Positions 22,470 through 33,798 of a DNA stretch of 64,000 nucleotides are shown in pieces. Origin of the DNA: Zelopaecilomyces penicillatus (lineage: Eukaryota; Ascomycota; Sordariomycetes; Hypocreales; Pseudodiploosporaceae). The first letter of the stretch is position 1; each line of letters begins with the position of its first letter. The notes beneath the pieces are model-generated. The model did no database searches and was not told the origin of the DNA. It saw only the letters and a program-made list of their open reading frames with translations. The stretch lies in the NCBI GenBank assembly GCA_005765155.1, contig VCCP01000006.1, forward strand, positions 12,501 through 76,500, in the 5' to 3' direction. Both the position numbers and the translations under genes were made by a program.

Positions 22470-23552
22470 CTAAACCCTACTTTCCGATATGCTGGGTTTT
22501 CTTTCTCTCGTGCGCCGGGTCGGAGACCAACTATTCCTGTTGGAACCGCCCCAGAACCAGCACCTCCGACGAAATTGCATTCTCCTGCGGGAGCCTGTGC
22601 ACAAGCATATCGGTAGGCCGACAGCCAGGCCAAGTACAACAAGCAAGATGGTAAGATAGAGCAACCAGTGCTCTCCAATCATGAGGAACATGGCGGCGTC
22701 CCATCCGTGCCAGCTGCTGGCTCCACCATGGACAAAAACGGGCGTCGTAACTTTACCTCTGAGCATGTGAGGATCCATGTTACCGTTCTCGTCGGAGAGA
22801 ATGTAAACTCGCTGATCGTTTCGCCCGGCGACAAGTCCACGCACATATGACATCCATTGATTAGAATAGTACATGCAGCCCGTGCTCAACATGTTCTCGA
22901 CGTAGGGGATACGCATCGGTAGCCCCCAATGAAGGTCGTGGCTGGGTACAGCCTCCAACAGTTGTGCCAGGAAAGGGTGGCCAGGTTGAGCAGCAATGAA
23001 GGCATTGTTCACGCCGGCTGGATGAGCACCAGGACTCACAAAAGGCAGTCGGACCAGAGGGGTTGTGTCCAGGGCGACGCGACAAGTGACGTCAAGATCA
23101 ACGTAGACACCGCCTGATTTGTGAAGCAGGGCGTAACGAAGGATGTTGGCTCGCTGGATATTCTGCGCATAGCCGGTATAATGGGGAAGAATCAACGGAT
23201 AATGCTCGGCGATGAACGCCGTTGCATTGACGTCAGTCCAGATGCGATGCTCCCAGTCGGGATGAAGACTGGTGCAGCTGTGGATGGCGGCCTGGTATTT
23301 GGAGAGACTGCTGTTGCCAAGCGCGATTGAGTTGATGATTTTCGGCACAACCTGTGATTTGGAGGAGGAGGGCGTCGAGGATGGGGCCGTCGGTTGGTAT
23401 CGATAGAGTAGGTCGGGATATCGATGAAGGAGGGGATAAAATGTGCTGTATGTGAGCAGAATCTCGCCCAGTTCAGTGATGTGATGGCGAAGGTAAAGGA
23501 TGAGCCAGAGGGTCGCTACTGCGCCCAGCGCAGCGAGGTGTCGCGCTCGCAT
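22470..23552 (-). CDS. GT32 glycosyltransferase, MIPC synthase (SUR1/CSG1)-like
   Basis: Single exon, 360 residues from the ATG at 23552; the frame extends upstream to 23744 but only from a GTG. Topology is a signal-anchor helix (residues about 6-22), a luminal catalytic domain, and a second membrane helix near 295-318 followed by a basic tail. The catalytic region has the glycosyltransferase sugar-binding DXD signature (QRANILRYALLHKSGG, then YVDLDV with D152 and D154) and the conserved FVSPGAHPAGVNNAF-type acceptor loop. This arrangement is that of fungal GT32 enzymes, including the SUR1/CSG1 subunit that adds mannose from GDP-mannose to inositol phosphorylceramide in the Golgi. The general family is firm; the exact sphingolipid role is inference. 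Confidence 0.82.
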   Translation of the reverse strand: MRARHLAALGAVATLWLILYLRHHITELGEILLTYSTFYPLLHRYPDLLYRYQPTAPSSTPSSSKSQVVPKIINSIALGNSSLSKYQAAIHSCTSLHPDWEHRIWTDVNATAFIAEHYPLILPHYTGYAQNIQRANILRYALLHKSGGVYVDLDVTCRVALDTTPLVRLPFVSPGAHPAGVNNAFIAAQPGHPFLAQLLEAVPSHDLHWGLPMRIPYVENMLSTGCMYYSNQWMSYVRGLVAGRNDQRVYILSDENGNMDPHMLRGKVTTPVFVHGGASSWHGWDAAMFLMIGEHWLLYLTILLVVLGLAVGLPICLCTGSRRRMQFRRRCWFWGGSNRNSWSPTRRTRERKPSISESRV

Positions 23553-24936
23553 CTTTTCTTTCGTTCTAAGGTCGATACAATTCTGAACAATAATTCCGGT
23601 GTTGGAAAATCGGAGAGGATGAAGATGAATTGTGAGTGTGGACGTTTTTCCACACCGGCTCGAGGCAGCAGCAGAAAGGGGGACTGCGGCGAATCGTATT
23701 GGCAATCCGGAACGCGTGGGAAGGCAATCAAGCGTTGCTTCCACACGTTAGTAAAATCTCGGGCTAGACAGGGGTCTGTGTGAGGCCAAACCCCTTTATC
23801 ATGTACCGACCAAATACAGATGGCGATCGAAATGCTGCCAGACCCGCCCTGGGTATCCTTCGGCACGCACGGGGACTAAGTTTTTCCCCTCGTCTCCTTT
23901 TCAGCACGGATTCTGACTGTATTTATGCAGTGCGATATCCGTGTACCCGTACCACCTAACACATTGTCCCGGGAAGTCTCTTTGTGCTTTAATTCATGGT
24001 GTGGATGGGTGTGGCGTGCGCTCATTAGCTGGACTTCAGCAACCGGAGGCCTTTTGAGCCTTATGATTTCGCCTTGCAAATGCAAAGCCACGGGCGGATT
24101 CAAAATGACGGCGCTATCAGAGATCAAGCGATAAGGGGCTTGCTCCAAACTGACTAGTCTCACCGACTCATCCAATCAGAAGCCGCGTCAGGCTGGATGC
24201 ACTGGTGATTGGTTCGAAAGGCCAACCCTGGAAGGGGCTGAAATTGGAATTGCGTGGCCAGTGCGACATGACCCATGAAAGGGAATGAGTTCAGGCAGCA
24301 TGGACAATGGATGACGTCGAGGGGAAATGCCAATGTTGGATGAAACGTGCAAAACAGTAATGAACTTCGGTCTTGTCCTCTTGGTTTTCCCTATCAGAAA
24401 ATGATAGAGCGTTGATTCTCAACACCTGTGTTTCGACCTAAACACTAAATGCTAACTAAAATATGATAATAGACCCTACTCCGCCCATACAAAGTATTAT
24501 ACGTTAATGCTGACTGAATCTCTTCTAGCCGTCTCAATTTAAAGCTGCTCTAAGCGCTGACAAAAAAACTCAGGTCTGACAGCAAGTTTCAGTTGATGAG
24601 GATAAGCAGAGATTGTAGCATATGCAAGTTCAATACAAACTATTTAGCAGTTGACGACGATAAACTCTCATTACGATCTGACGTGGAGATTTTCTTCATG
24701 AGTTTTGAGTATTAAGTTAGTACCTATTCATAAGAGACGTAAAAGCGGATGTACCAGAGTTTGTGCAAGTCACCTGACCGCTGTGGCAGCCACCCCAATG
24801 CAGCATCCTGGAATCCTAAACATTTTGATATGCACTCCGTACATTACTACTCCGTAGCCGGGCTGGTCCTTTTTCTATCGTCACCGTTCCAACATTCGCG
24901 CAATAGCCGCCGGTAGTTTCCATCACCACGGCCCGG
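23553..24936. other. Long divergent intergenic region
   Basis: Separates the divergent starts of the GT32 and GT64 genes. 23553-23900 holds the likely GT32 promoter and leader, and 24300-24700 is AT-rich. No coding or RNA feature was supported. Confidence 0.4.
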
Positions 24937-26101
24937 ATGGCATCTTGCCTCGGCGGTCTGCAGAGTCGCCGCTTCAGGAGAGTGGCGACGATCTTCGCAA
25001 GTTTGTTCCTCGCAATTGGCACTATAGTGTTACTTGTGGATAGCTTCGCGCTCGGCGGAATCAGCTTGCCTGCCAAGGTATCAGGACATAAGTCCTCAGA
25101 TACAGCAACATCTCGGTCCAACCTTCCGCTATGTACCACCGTCCAGAATAATGGAACCTGGCAGCCGGAGAAGTGGAAAGCAGCCGAGGCCAAGTACAGC
25201 AGCTTGCTGGACGACAAGTTCACGTATGTGCCAGAAACAGTTGGCCTACTAGCTTATCTCCCTTCCGTCTTCCTCCTTAAATCATCCAAGCTAATAATTC
25301 CGCAACTGTAGAATCGCGTTGTCGACCTTCCACCGCCCGAAGGAGCTCAAGCGCTCGTTGCGTATCTTGCTCTCGGAAAAGATCCCTTCCCTCCTCGAAA
25401 TTGTCGTCGTATGGAACAACTTTAATGAGAAGGAACCTGAAAGTTTTGTGTCAGAACACGGCGTTGCTGTTAGATACAGGAAACCGCCGCGCGATAGCCT
25501 GAACGAGAAATTGTGGCCTGACCCTGCATACCGAACGCAAGCCATTCTCTTGTCCGATGACGATGTCTTCTATCGTCCCGAGGATCTTGAATTTGTCTTC
25601 CAGACGTGGCGCAAGTTTGGTCGGACACGGCTGACTGGTGCCCTCGCACGATGCGCATCATTAACCCACAACGGCGAGTGGGACTACAATTTCTGCACTC
25701 GAAGGGAGCACGAGGACGTTTATTCGTTGATTCTTACCAACCTGGCCTTCACACACATTTCTCTCCTCGACTATTATTTCTCCGACGATGTTGCAGTCAC
25801 CAAGATTCGAAAATACGTCGACGAGAAGTTTAACTGTGAGGATATTGCTCTCAACTTCGTCGCTTCCGCACTCACACAATCGGGTCCGCTGCTGGTTCGG
25901 GGACGCAATCAATACGTGAACCTTGACCCAGCAGGCGGCATCAGCAGGAAGCCGGGTCACATGGAGGCGCGAAGCAAATGCCTGAATGTGTTTGCAAATG
26001 CCTTTGATTGCATGCCGTTGGTCAATGAGACAGCACGTATAGAGCATGGAGTTAAGCATAATATTTGGTACAAGTCCTTGTGGGATGTTATTCACGGCTA
26101 G
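24937..26101 (+). CDS. GT64 exostosin-like glycosyltransferase (EXTL2-like)
   Basis: Two exons (24937-25223, 25312-26101; 88-nt intron) encode 358 residues. A type II membrane anchor lies at about residues 16-36. The luminal part starts with a strand-loop typical of GT64 (STFHRPKELKRSL), then LEIVVVWNN, a metal-binding SDDDVF motif (D178-D180), a WDYNFC-type segment and the conserved NCEDIALNF near the catalytic site. Animal GT64 proteins transfer GlcNAc/GalNAc in heparan sulfate assembly. Fungi lack heparan sulfate, so the acceptor here is unknown and probably a cell-wall or glycolipid glycan. The enzyme likely sits in the Golgi. It lies divergent to another Golgi-type glycosyltransferase (GT32). 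Confidence 0.85.
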
Positions 26102-26386
26102 TCATATTTCTTGTAGTATATACTAATGTGTAATGCGATGGTTGGATATCAAAGGGGTTTGGCTGGGGTAATTCTTATTCATGATATTGGCTAGTATCTG
26201 CCATACGACAAAAAGAAATCAAGACGCCGAATGAATGACGAAACACTTCAGCCTGTTCAAAACAATTATGAATGCCCACTTGCCAACTACCTTTACGCAA
26301 TCAAACTCTCCTAGTCCATATCACTGTTCACATTTAGTTCCCGCTCACAGTGGTCATCTAGGGGATAGGGCGTGGGTTCTTTACAC

Positions 26387-27037
26387 TTACAGCAAAGCCA
26401 ATGTCAAATCGCCGTGGATTTTTGCCTTGAGCTCAATCTGGATATCTAGATTCAAATCCAGCCTGAGTTTCAAGGGGTTCTTGCCACCCTCCTTGTCTTT
26501 CTTGGGTTGAGCCTGGGTTTCTTGTCGATTGGATATTTGTTGCTGACTCTGGCCGTAGTCTTCATCTTCATAGTGTCTCCGCCGAGTCATGGACTTCTCA
26601 GCTGTCCCATTTATCTCCGCATGGGCGAATTGGGGTCTCTTCTTCTTCTTCTTCTTCTTCTTCTGTGTCTGTACTTGTTGCTCTTGAGTTTTGCTTGGCT
26701 GAACACTTGCCTCAGTCTGTTGTTTCTTAACATCAGGCGTGCCTGGCTCGTCTTCGCTGGCTTCATCTGGATCATCCGTATGATCCTCACTCATGTCATC
26801 CATTCCAGCATCGTGCTCTCCCTGATCTCCGCCATGCTCCACTTTACTTTCCGGTGCTTCCTCGTTGTTTCCCTCGGCAGTTGAGGATCCCTCTTCTTTC
26901 TTTGAACCTTCTCCCTGTTGTGGGACGTTTTGTTCGGTAACATCTCCATCTTGCTTCTGGGACTGCGAGTAATTCAGCTTCACTCTCAACGAAAAGGGGG
27001 CATGACTTGGCAAATCTCTTACATCTTTATCCGACAT
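26387..27037 (-). CDS. Disordered acidic/basic protein with conserved hydrophobic C-terminal tail
   Basis: Intronless, 216 residues. The body is low complexity: a Gln/Glu/Asp-rich acidic stretch (about 28-120), then an eight-lysine run encoded by a CTT/TTC triplet tract, then a charged linker. The last 30 residues change character completely (PLKLRLDLNLDIQIELKAK, ending in GDLTLALL), predicted as two amphipathic beta strands. I remember similar endings in other fungal hypothetical proteins, but no function is known. There is no signal peptide or membrane helix. It lies beside two DUF3659-containing genes and may belong to the same functional group; that is inference from proximity and tail type. 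Confidence 0.7.
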   Translation of the reverse strand: MSDKDVRDLPSHAPFSLRVKLNYSQSQKQDGDVTEQNVPQQGEGSKKEEGSSTAEGNNEEAPESKVEHGGDQGEHDAGMDDMSEDHTDDPDEASEDEPGTPDVKKQQTEASVQPSKTQEQQVQTQKKKKKKKKRPQFAHAEINGTAEKSMTRRRHYEDEDYGQSQQQISNRQETQAQPKKDKEGGKNPLKLRLDLNLDIQIELKAKIHGDLTLALL

Positions 27038-28119
27038 TGTGATTCAGTTTAGCTGTCTTTATTGGTCAAGTTCAGCATGCAATGATCTGATTTCTCTTTG
27101 GAGTTGGAGGTTGTGTACAAGATTTGCAACTCTCCTAGAATTAACACCAAAGGTTTCAGTTACTAAAGGACTTAACGTACAGTAACAGGAACTAGCCATT
27201 ACTTTTGTGGCCTCATTCATTGTACCTCTCAAGCCAGTTTGATGTCTATTTTGCAATGACGTAACCAATTTCAACACAGTGATGAGATCAGAGGTGCTGC
27301 CCAGGCAGATTTGAATCGTTAGGCATGATCAGCTACGTCCTCGAGACGATGTTCTAAGGGGCCAACACATGACGTATTAATTTACATGGCAACGAGGGCG
27401 CATCCCCAAATGACGAAGGTTTGTGCTTCATCAATAATATTCTTCCTTGCTCATGCTAAAATCCTGTTTGTAACCAGCTTCTTTACTCGAAATATATTAC
27501 TTCAGCACTCGAACCTGCTTATGTCTCGTGGAGGGTGGCTTCACGTCGCCTATATACCTTGGTACTGTGATAAGTTGAGCCATTCAACATACCGGTAACG
27601 GTGTAAGGAAATAAATTGCCCATGGTTTATTATATATTAACCAAATTGTGGCTGACAATGTGTGTGTGTAGTCATACATTTCTACAAAGCTGTTTGTGTC
27701 ATGTACAGTCTGAGTCCCACCCACCAAGTGCCGCTGACAGATAAATATCCTTGCATTAGGATATGCGGATATGCCGGCCGAGCTAGCCGCGGCCACCAAG
27801 CTGGGGTGGAGGTAAACCTCCGATGGCTGAAGAGGAACAAGACTACCATCCTGATGTCACAACGGTGTTTGATCGTGTGGCTGTGGCTTGGGTTTGGACA
27901 TTCAGGATGGCAATATGTTGTTACTTGCTGCAGCGAAACTCATAGTCTCTAGATGCGGACCATCACTTGGTGCGGTTGAAGGACACCACGCGTGGTTGTT
28001 TGGGAGCCAGGACTTTCGTAGTTATTTACGACTGTGTTTGTCAAAGCAACCCCCCGGCGCCCTTTTGCGCATGCTCAAAGGTCTTGCATCAGTTGCTTAT
28101 TACCTGCCTTTTGTTGTAT
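27038..28119. other. Intergenic, no supported gene
   Basis: Divergent region between the starts of the tail-motif protein and the small DUF3659 gene. A 72-codon minus-strand frame ending at 27059 is the only compact open frame near the first gene and is not convincing. Confidence 0.4.
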
Positions 28120-28815
28120 ATGCCTACCATGGTAACTCCCTCGCTCCCTTCACCTTCTGCTTCTCCCTATATTTCGCCTTCAGCAGCAACAAGCCGTTCA
28201 GAAGATACAGAATTTACACTACCATGTTCCACGAACGATCCAGGGGCTCCTAGAAAGCCTATGCAGAATATATCGATTCCAAGAATAACTCCATTCGCAT
28301 CTGGTGAATCACCATCGAGCCGGGCGCACGGCTTGGTTGATAAGTTTGTGGACGAGTTTGGCAATGTGCTGAATTGGGATGGCACTGTTCTTGGTCGCGT
28401 AGAAGGCGATCTACCATCAATGGTAGGTCGTCCTGTCTCAGACACAGGAAGTGTGCTTGATGCCTCTGGTGAAGTCGTGGGCTACGTGTCGGAAAACCAT
28501 ATGCAGGCATCCATGAAGGAGATGGGAGGGGGGTTGAAGGTTGATGATTCTGGCAATATTTACAATTCAGACGGCCAAGTGGTGGGAAAGCTTCATGGCT
28601 CGCCTTCAAAGGATGGGAAACCTCAGAACTTTCAGGGCCCGGAGACGAGCAGTGGCAATCAGGCGCATGGGTGCTCCTGTCAATCAGCCAAATCAACTGC
28701 AGCGCCGAGTCCCTCGGAGGTTTGTCTGGATGTGAAATCAACACACGGCGGTATTCAGCTTATCATTAGGATCCCCACAATATTCAACAAGGACAGCGGA
28801 GGTGATCAGAAGTAA
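28120..28815 (+). CDS. Small DUF3659 protein with hydrophobic C-terminal tail
   Basis: Taken as one exon from the ATG at 28120 (231 residues); an in-frame ATG at 28129 is equally possible. A Ser/Pro/Thr-rich N-terminus (1-70) is followed by DUF3659-type modules (about 73-170). These have repeated patterns of the form D-x-x-G-N-V-x-x-x-x-G-x-V-x-G-x-V followed by acidic EGD linkers. After a short linker the protein ends in a beta-like tail (SEVCLDVKST, then IQLIIRIPTIFN) plus a polar cap. DUF3659 occurs only in fungi as far as I know and has no established biochemical role; some members are labelled LEA-like. It is oriented head to head with the tail-motif gene and upstream of the large DUF3659 gene. 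Confidence 0.75.
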   Translation: MPTMVTPSLPSPSASPYISPSAATSRSEDTEFTLPCSTNDPGAPRKPMQNISIPRITPFASGESPSSRAHGLVDKFVDEFGNVLNWDGTVLGRVEGDLPSMVGRPVSDTGSVLDASGEVVGYVSENHMQASMKEMGGGLKVDDSGNIYNSDGQVVGKLHGSPSKDGKPQNFQGPETSSGNQAHGCSCQSAKSTAAPSPSEVCLDVKSTHGGIQLIIRIPTIFNKDSGGDQK

Positions 28816-29615
28816 GAGCTTAGAGATGCAGCGAGCCGGGTTTGACAGAGATGAAGCTACATTGGGTGCAAACATGGCAGTGACCATCCCATTCAACAAT
28901 TTCCCGTTTATCGGAATTTAACATGTGTCAATGACGTGAAATGTTAATACGCTACGCACTTTTCCATGTGTATGTGGATAAATCTATTGGATCTCGTCAA
29001 ATCGGCGTATCCATGCCACGCTGAAAGCTGGCGCACACGAGGTCGATCTGTGGCGTGAAAACGTGGGAATGGATGTTCGAGTTTACCTCAAGCTTGGAAA
29101 TAACCCTGTTTAGGACGACTTTCCACATCTTCTGATACTATAAATGGGAAATGTGGCTGATGTCATGTGGTCTGCTGGCTTGTTGTAATTAATTGGCAGT
29201 CAATGTGGTGTGACCCCCTCGGTTGTGTTTTTGGGAATGTCCAAGGTTTGGGATTCATTCGTAAGCTTTACTGGGCTCTATAGCTGCGTCATGGGAAAAT
29301 AGATTTAATCTATTATATACTGGCTGACGTTCACAATGACGTTCGTTGACGCTTCCCGCGGATTCACAGCAAGCTCGATTACATGCAACATTTTGTGTGA
29401 GGAGAATGATGAATCTCAAAACTGCGTTGAGCGATCGAGAAATGAAAAGCCTGATTTGAGAAATCCCAATATAAGATATAAATGGGGACATTTTGCTACT
29501 CTTCTTAATTGAGAGACACATATTGTAACAAGAAACAACCTTTAAACAACCTGTACTCTATTCAATAAAATTCAACCCATTTATTTACACGGTCCAGACG
29601 GACACAATACTCAAT
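28816..29615. other. Intergenic between the two DUF3659 genes
   Basis: Same-strand spacer of 800 bases with no supported gene. It presumably contains the terminator of the small gene and the promoter of the large one. Confidence 0.4.
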
Positions 29616-32600
29616 ATGCCCATTAAGAACCCCTTGTCGATTGCCGGGGGGCGAAGCAAAGAAACCTCGGGTTCGGAAGACAAAAGCACCAGTAAGTTGG
29701 TGATGGGTTCCCCTTCGTTGCCTATGTCGCCTATTATGTGGCTAAATGTACTTCTCAGTTGATCCACAATCTATTCCACGCACAGCCGCTGGTGTTGTCA
29801 ATGAGTCTGGGGAAATTGTCGACCAAAGCGGAAAAGCTATTGGCAAGATTTCAGATTCGGACGACCTACAGAGTTTTATCGGGAACACAGTCACAGAAAC
29901 AGGGGACATTTTAAGCTCGTCTGGTGATATTCTTGGCAAAGCAGCCCTTGGCGATGACGATGGCAGCGACTACACGACAAGATCAGCCCCTGAAGTCGAA
30001 AAGTCCGGCACAGGTGACTGGAATATTCTCGGAAAGACCAAAAGCGCTATCAAAACTGCAGACAATCTCCAACAGCCGATATCTAAGGGCTACGATATCG
30101 TCAGTAATTTAAGAAGCCAACGTGGTGACGAGGGGGGCGACGCGGATGTTCCTCAAAGTACAGGCAGTGACGAAGCAGAGCAAGATGCACAACAAAACCC
30201 TACTTCGAACGTTGAAGACGCGGCTACTGGAGAGCAAGACAGGTCACCCGTTCAGATGAGAGACGATGATCATCCAGATGTGGCTGAGGAAAATGATAAA
30301 GCAGCGCAATCTTCTCCTAGTAAGGAAGATGGACAGCCTAAGGACATTGATCACGGTGAGGAGACGGGAGAAACACAATCCAACTTAGACAACCAAACCG
30401 AATCACAGAAAGATCAAGTTGTCCTCGGAACGGAAGACAAAAAAACGCCTGGGGAAAAGGAAGCAGACAAAACGCCCTCTGAAGTCAATAAACAGGATGA
30501 TGATCTTGAATCAGTGGACAAAAAAACGACAGACGCTCGGTCTAGTCCAGGAACTACAGAAGAAGGACTGAAGGACACCGAAGACGAGCAACTAGCCCAG
30601 AAGTCTCTTGAGACCGAAGATCAACAACAAGAACTAGGGGAAACAGAGCCTAGTTCGGTGAAACAAAATACGGACCAAAACGATAAGAGCTCCAACTCTC
30701 TCGACGAGAAAACGGAGGAGCCACAATCTAATCTCGAAAACCAGCATGACGAGTCGAAAGGCGCTGAAGTTAATGATGATGATAAAGAGACTGGAAAGGA
30801 GAAGGATGGAGACGATTTAGACCAAATTCCTATCGAAAAGAATAAAGATGATGAAAATGAGACACCACATGACGTCCAGGCTCCTACTGAGGAGCATGCA
30901 GAGACTGCCCCAGCAGAAAGCGAAGAACCAGAGTCCCGCCTGGAGGATCAAGACGGGTTTCAAGACGACCAAAGCCCCGACACTGTTGACAAAGAGCCAG
31001 AAGAGACACAGTCTGGTTTGGGGAACCAAAGTGAACAAGACAAAGATGTTGTGTCAGGGGATGATGTCGTTGACAAAGATGCCGCAACCAAGTCAGACGC
31101 TGGTGAGTTGGCATCAGAAGAGAAACCTATTGGCGACAAAGAAGACGATATCCAGGTCCAAAGCCCTAAACCAATTGACGACCAGTCCGATACTGCTCAA
31201 GCTGACACTAGCCAAGAGCCAGACAAGGAAGTCGGGGAGGCTGTGGAAGAGGGCGCCACGTCAGCAAAGGCTGGTGAAGATCAGCAAACCGACGACATTG
31301 CAGAGGATCTTCCTCAGACAGATGCCGGTAAAGATCAAGATAAAGACGACACTGGAGAGGTTTTGGATGAAAGCACTGCTCAAGGGAAAGCGGGCAAGGA
31401 GCAACAATCTGAAGATGTTGCGGATGATACCGCTCCAGGAGAAGTTGAAGAGAACCAACAACAAACTAAAGACACTGGTCTAGACGAAGCTCTTGATGAG
31501 TACAACGTTCCAGCGGACGCTGGTAAAGACCAGACTGAAGATGTTGTGGATGATACCGCTACAGCGGAAGCTAGCAAGGATCAAGAGACTGGTGGAGTTG
31601 CTGATGATGCTGCCTCAAAAAAGGATAGTAATGATCAAGAGAAAGAAGATGCTGGGGAAGGTCTAGAGGAAAGTGCCACTTCAACAGATGTTAACAAAGA
31701 CCAAGAGACAGAAGAGATTGGGCAAGCTCCAGGCGAAGGCGTCGTTCCAGAAGATGCTATGAAAGACCAAGAGACCAAAGACGGCGAGAGCACTGCTCCA
31801 GCAGATGTGGGAGAGGATGAAAAGAAGAGTGACGAGGAGACTCCCGCAGATGTTGGGGAAAGCCAAGAAGCGAAAAACTTGGAAGATGGTGGTGAGACTA
31901 ACGAAGACGACCAAGAAAAGCCTAAAGTCGATTACTCTATTCTGAAAGGCACCAAAGTGAACAAAGCTGGTAAACTTGTGAACAAGAATGGTGACGTTGT
32001 TGGTCGTCTAGTTGAAGGTGATCGCAAACAACTCGTGGGGAAGAAGTCAGATGGCGATGGCAACATATGGAGTGATGCAGGTCAAATTGTTGGAAAGGGT
32101 GAACCTTTGCCTGACTCTGAACAAGAAGATCTGGATTATGCGCCATTCGAAAATTTCCCTGATGCGACAGTCGAAGCAGATGGGCGTGTGATGTCCAAAG
32201 GTCGACAAGTTGGCGAAGTTGTGGAAGGCGATATCAAGCGCATCAAGGGAAGCCATGTCGACGAAGACGGTGACATTTTGGACAGACGAGGCAATGTTGT
32301 TGGCAAGGCTAAGCCTTGGGACGAGCCAGAGCCAGAGCCAGAGGCGGAAGAAGTCAAGATTGACCGATCCATTCTAGCTGGTAAGAGAGTCAACAAAGCT
32401 GGAAATGTAGTTGACTCGTCAGGTACAATCTATGGTCGCGTTATCGAAGGCAATGTCCCCACACTCATTGGCCGCATGTGCGACAAAGAGGGCAACATTC
32501 TCAGCGAGTCTGGAGACAAGATTGGCAAAGCTGAAATTGTATCTGAGGGTGAACGCGAAGGTTTCCGCGAGGGGCCGTTTGCCGAGCTCCAGGGCTGTAC

Positions 32601-33798
32601 AGTCGCCAAAGATGGTACCGTTGTTACTCCATCTGGTGATGTTGTGGGTAGATTGGTCTCTGGTGACCCCAAGTCGTTATTCGGGCGCGCCGTAGACGAA
32701 GACGGCGACGTTGTCGACAAGAACGGCAATGTGTTGGGCAAAGCTGAGCGTTGGGAGCAGCCAGAGGAGGAGAAGAAGGACAATCCTTGGGCTAACTGCA
32801 AGACCAACCGCGAAGGCGACGTGCTCGATGAAGATGGTCATGTCGTTGGCAAGTTGGTCAGCGGCGATGCGATGATGTGTGCTGGGAAGGAAATCGATGA
32901 TGATGGGGATGTGATCAATTCCAAGGGCAATACCATTGGCCACGTCGCTCTTCTGGAGGATATCCCCCCTGAACCTACCGAGACCGCTGAGGAGAAGGAG
33001 GAGCGTGAGCAGGCCGCAAGGGACAAGAAGCTGGCCATCCAGCTCGCCGGCTGCATTGAGCAAGCACTTGATAAGATCCGACCCATCTGCAAGATGATCA
33101 CGGATAAGATTGACGCAGCTGAAAAGAAGCCAAAGGAGGAGGTTGATGAAGAGCAATTGGTAAGGGAGGTGAAGTCACTGATTGAGGAGGGCGGAAAGAT
33201 TCTGTCCGAGACAAATGGTTCCATCCGTGGCCTTGACCCGGACGGTCGCATCCAAAGGAATGCGAAGCACAAGGCTGGTACCAAGGAGGCAACTGCAGAG
33301 GAATATCATCTGGCGGATGTACTCAAGGAGGTAAGGAACTTTATTTGCCTATACCCTCTACTCTTTTTTCCTTCTATGTGTGATCGTTTGACCACAGACT
33401 AATCAATGTGTTCCTATTATTAGCTCACCGGCACTGTAACGGAGACAATCGACAATGCCAAGCGCAAGATTGACGGCATGCCCCATGCGAAGAAAGAATT
33501 GAGTCCTCTCTGGGGCCTCTTGGCTGAGCCTTTGGTTCAAATCATTGCGGCTGTTGGCCTCTTGTTGAACGGAGTTCTGGGCCTTGTCGGTCGTCTGGTA
33601 AGTAAATATGCTATTATCCATCAGATTCGTGAAGCTAACACATGCGCAATACAGCTCGATGGCCTCGGTTTAGGAGGTATCGTGAATAATCTACTTGGCG
33701 GTCTCCTTGGTGGTCTTGGATTGGATAAAATTCTTGGAGGTTTGGGTCTAGGCGGTGCTCTTGATGCCTTGACCGGGAAGAAAAAGAAGAAGACATGA
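29616..33798 (+). CDS. Large DUF3659 repeat protein (LEA-like), glycine-zipper C-terminus
   Basis: Four exons (29616-29691, 29759-33330, 33424-33597, 33655-33798) encode 1321 residues with consistent phases. The first exon is recovered from ATGCCCATT at 29616 with a GTAAGT donor and CTCAG acceptor. Order: short N-terminus; one DUF3659 module (about 28-92); a very acidic Glu/Asp/Gln/Lys region (about 100-740) containing loose repeats around KDQET; five DUF3659 modules (about 750-1090), each with paired G-x-V-x-x-x-G-x-V-G half-motifs and VSGD/VEGD linkers; a charged helical region (about 1095-1215); then a hydrophobic segment (LAEPLVQIIAAVGLLLNG), a glycine-rich zipper (GLGLGGIVNNLLGGLLGG) and a poly-lysine end. 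Role is unknown. The end could insert in or bind membranes. No signal peptide is present. Fungal databases often call such proteins LEA domain proteins. Confidence 0.85.
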
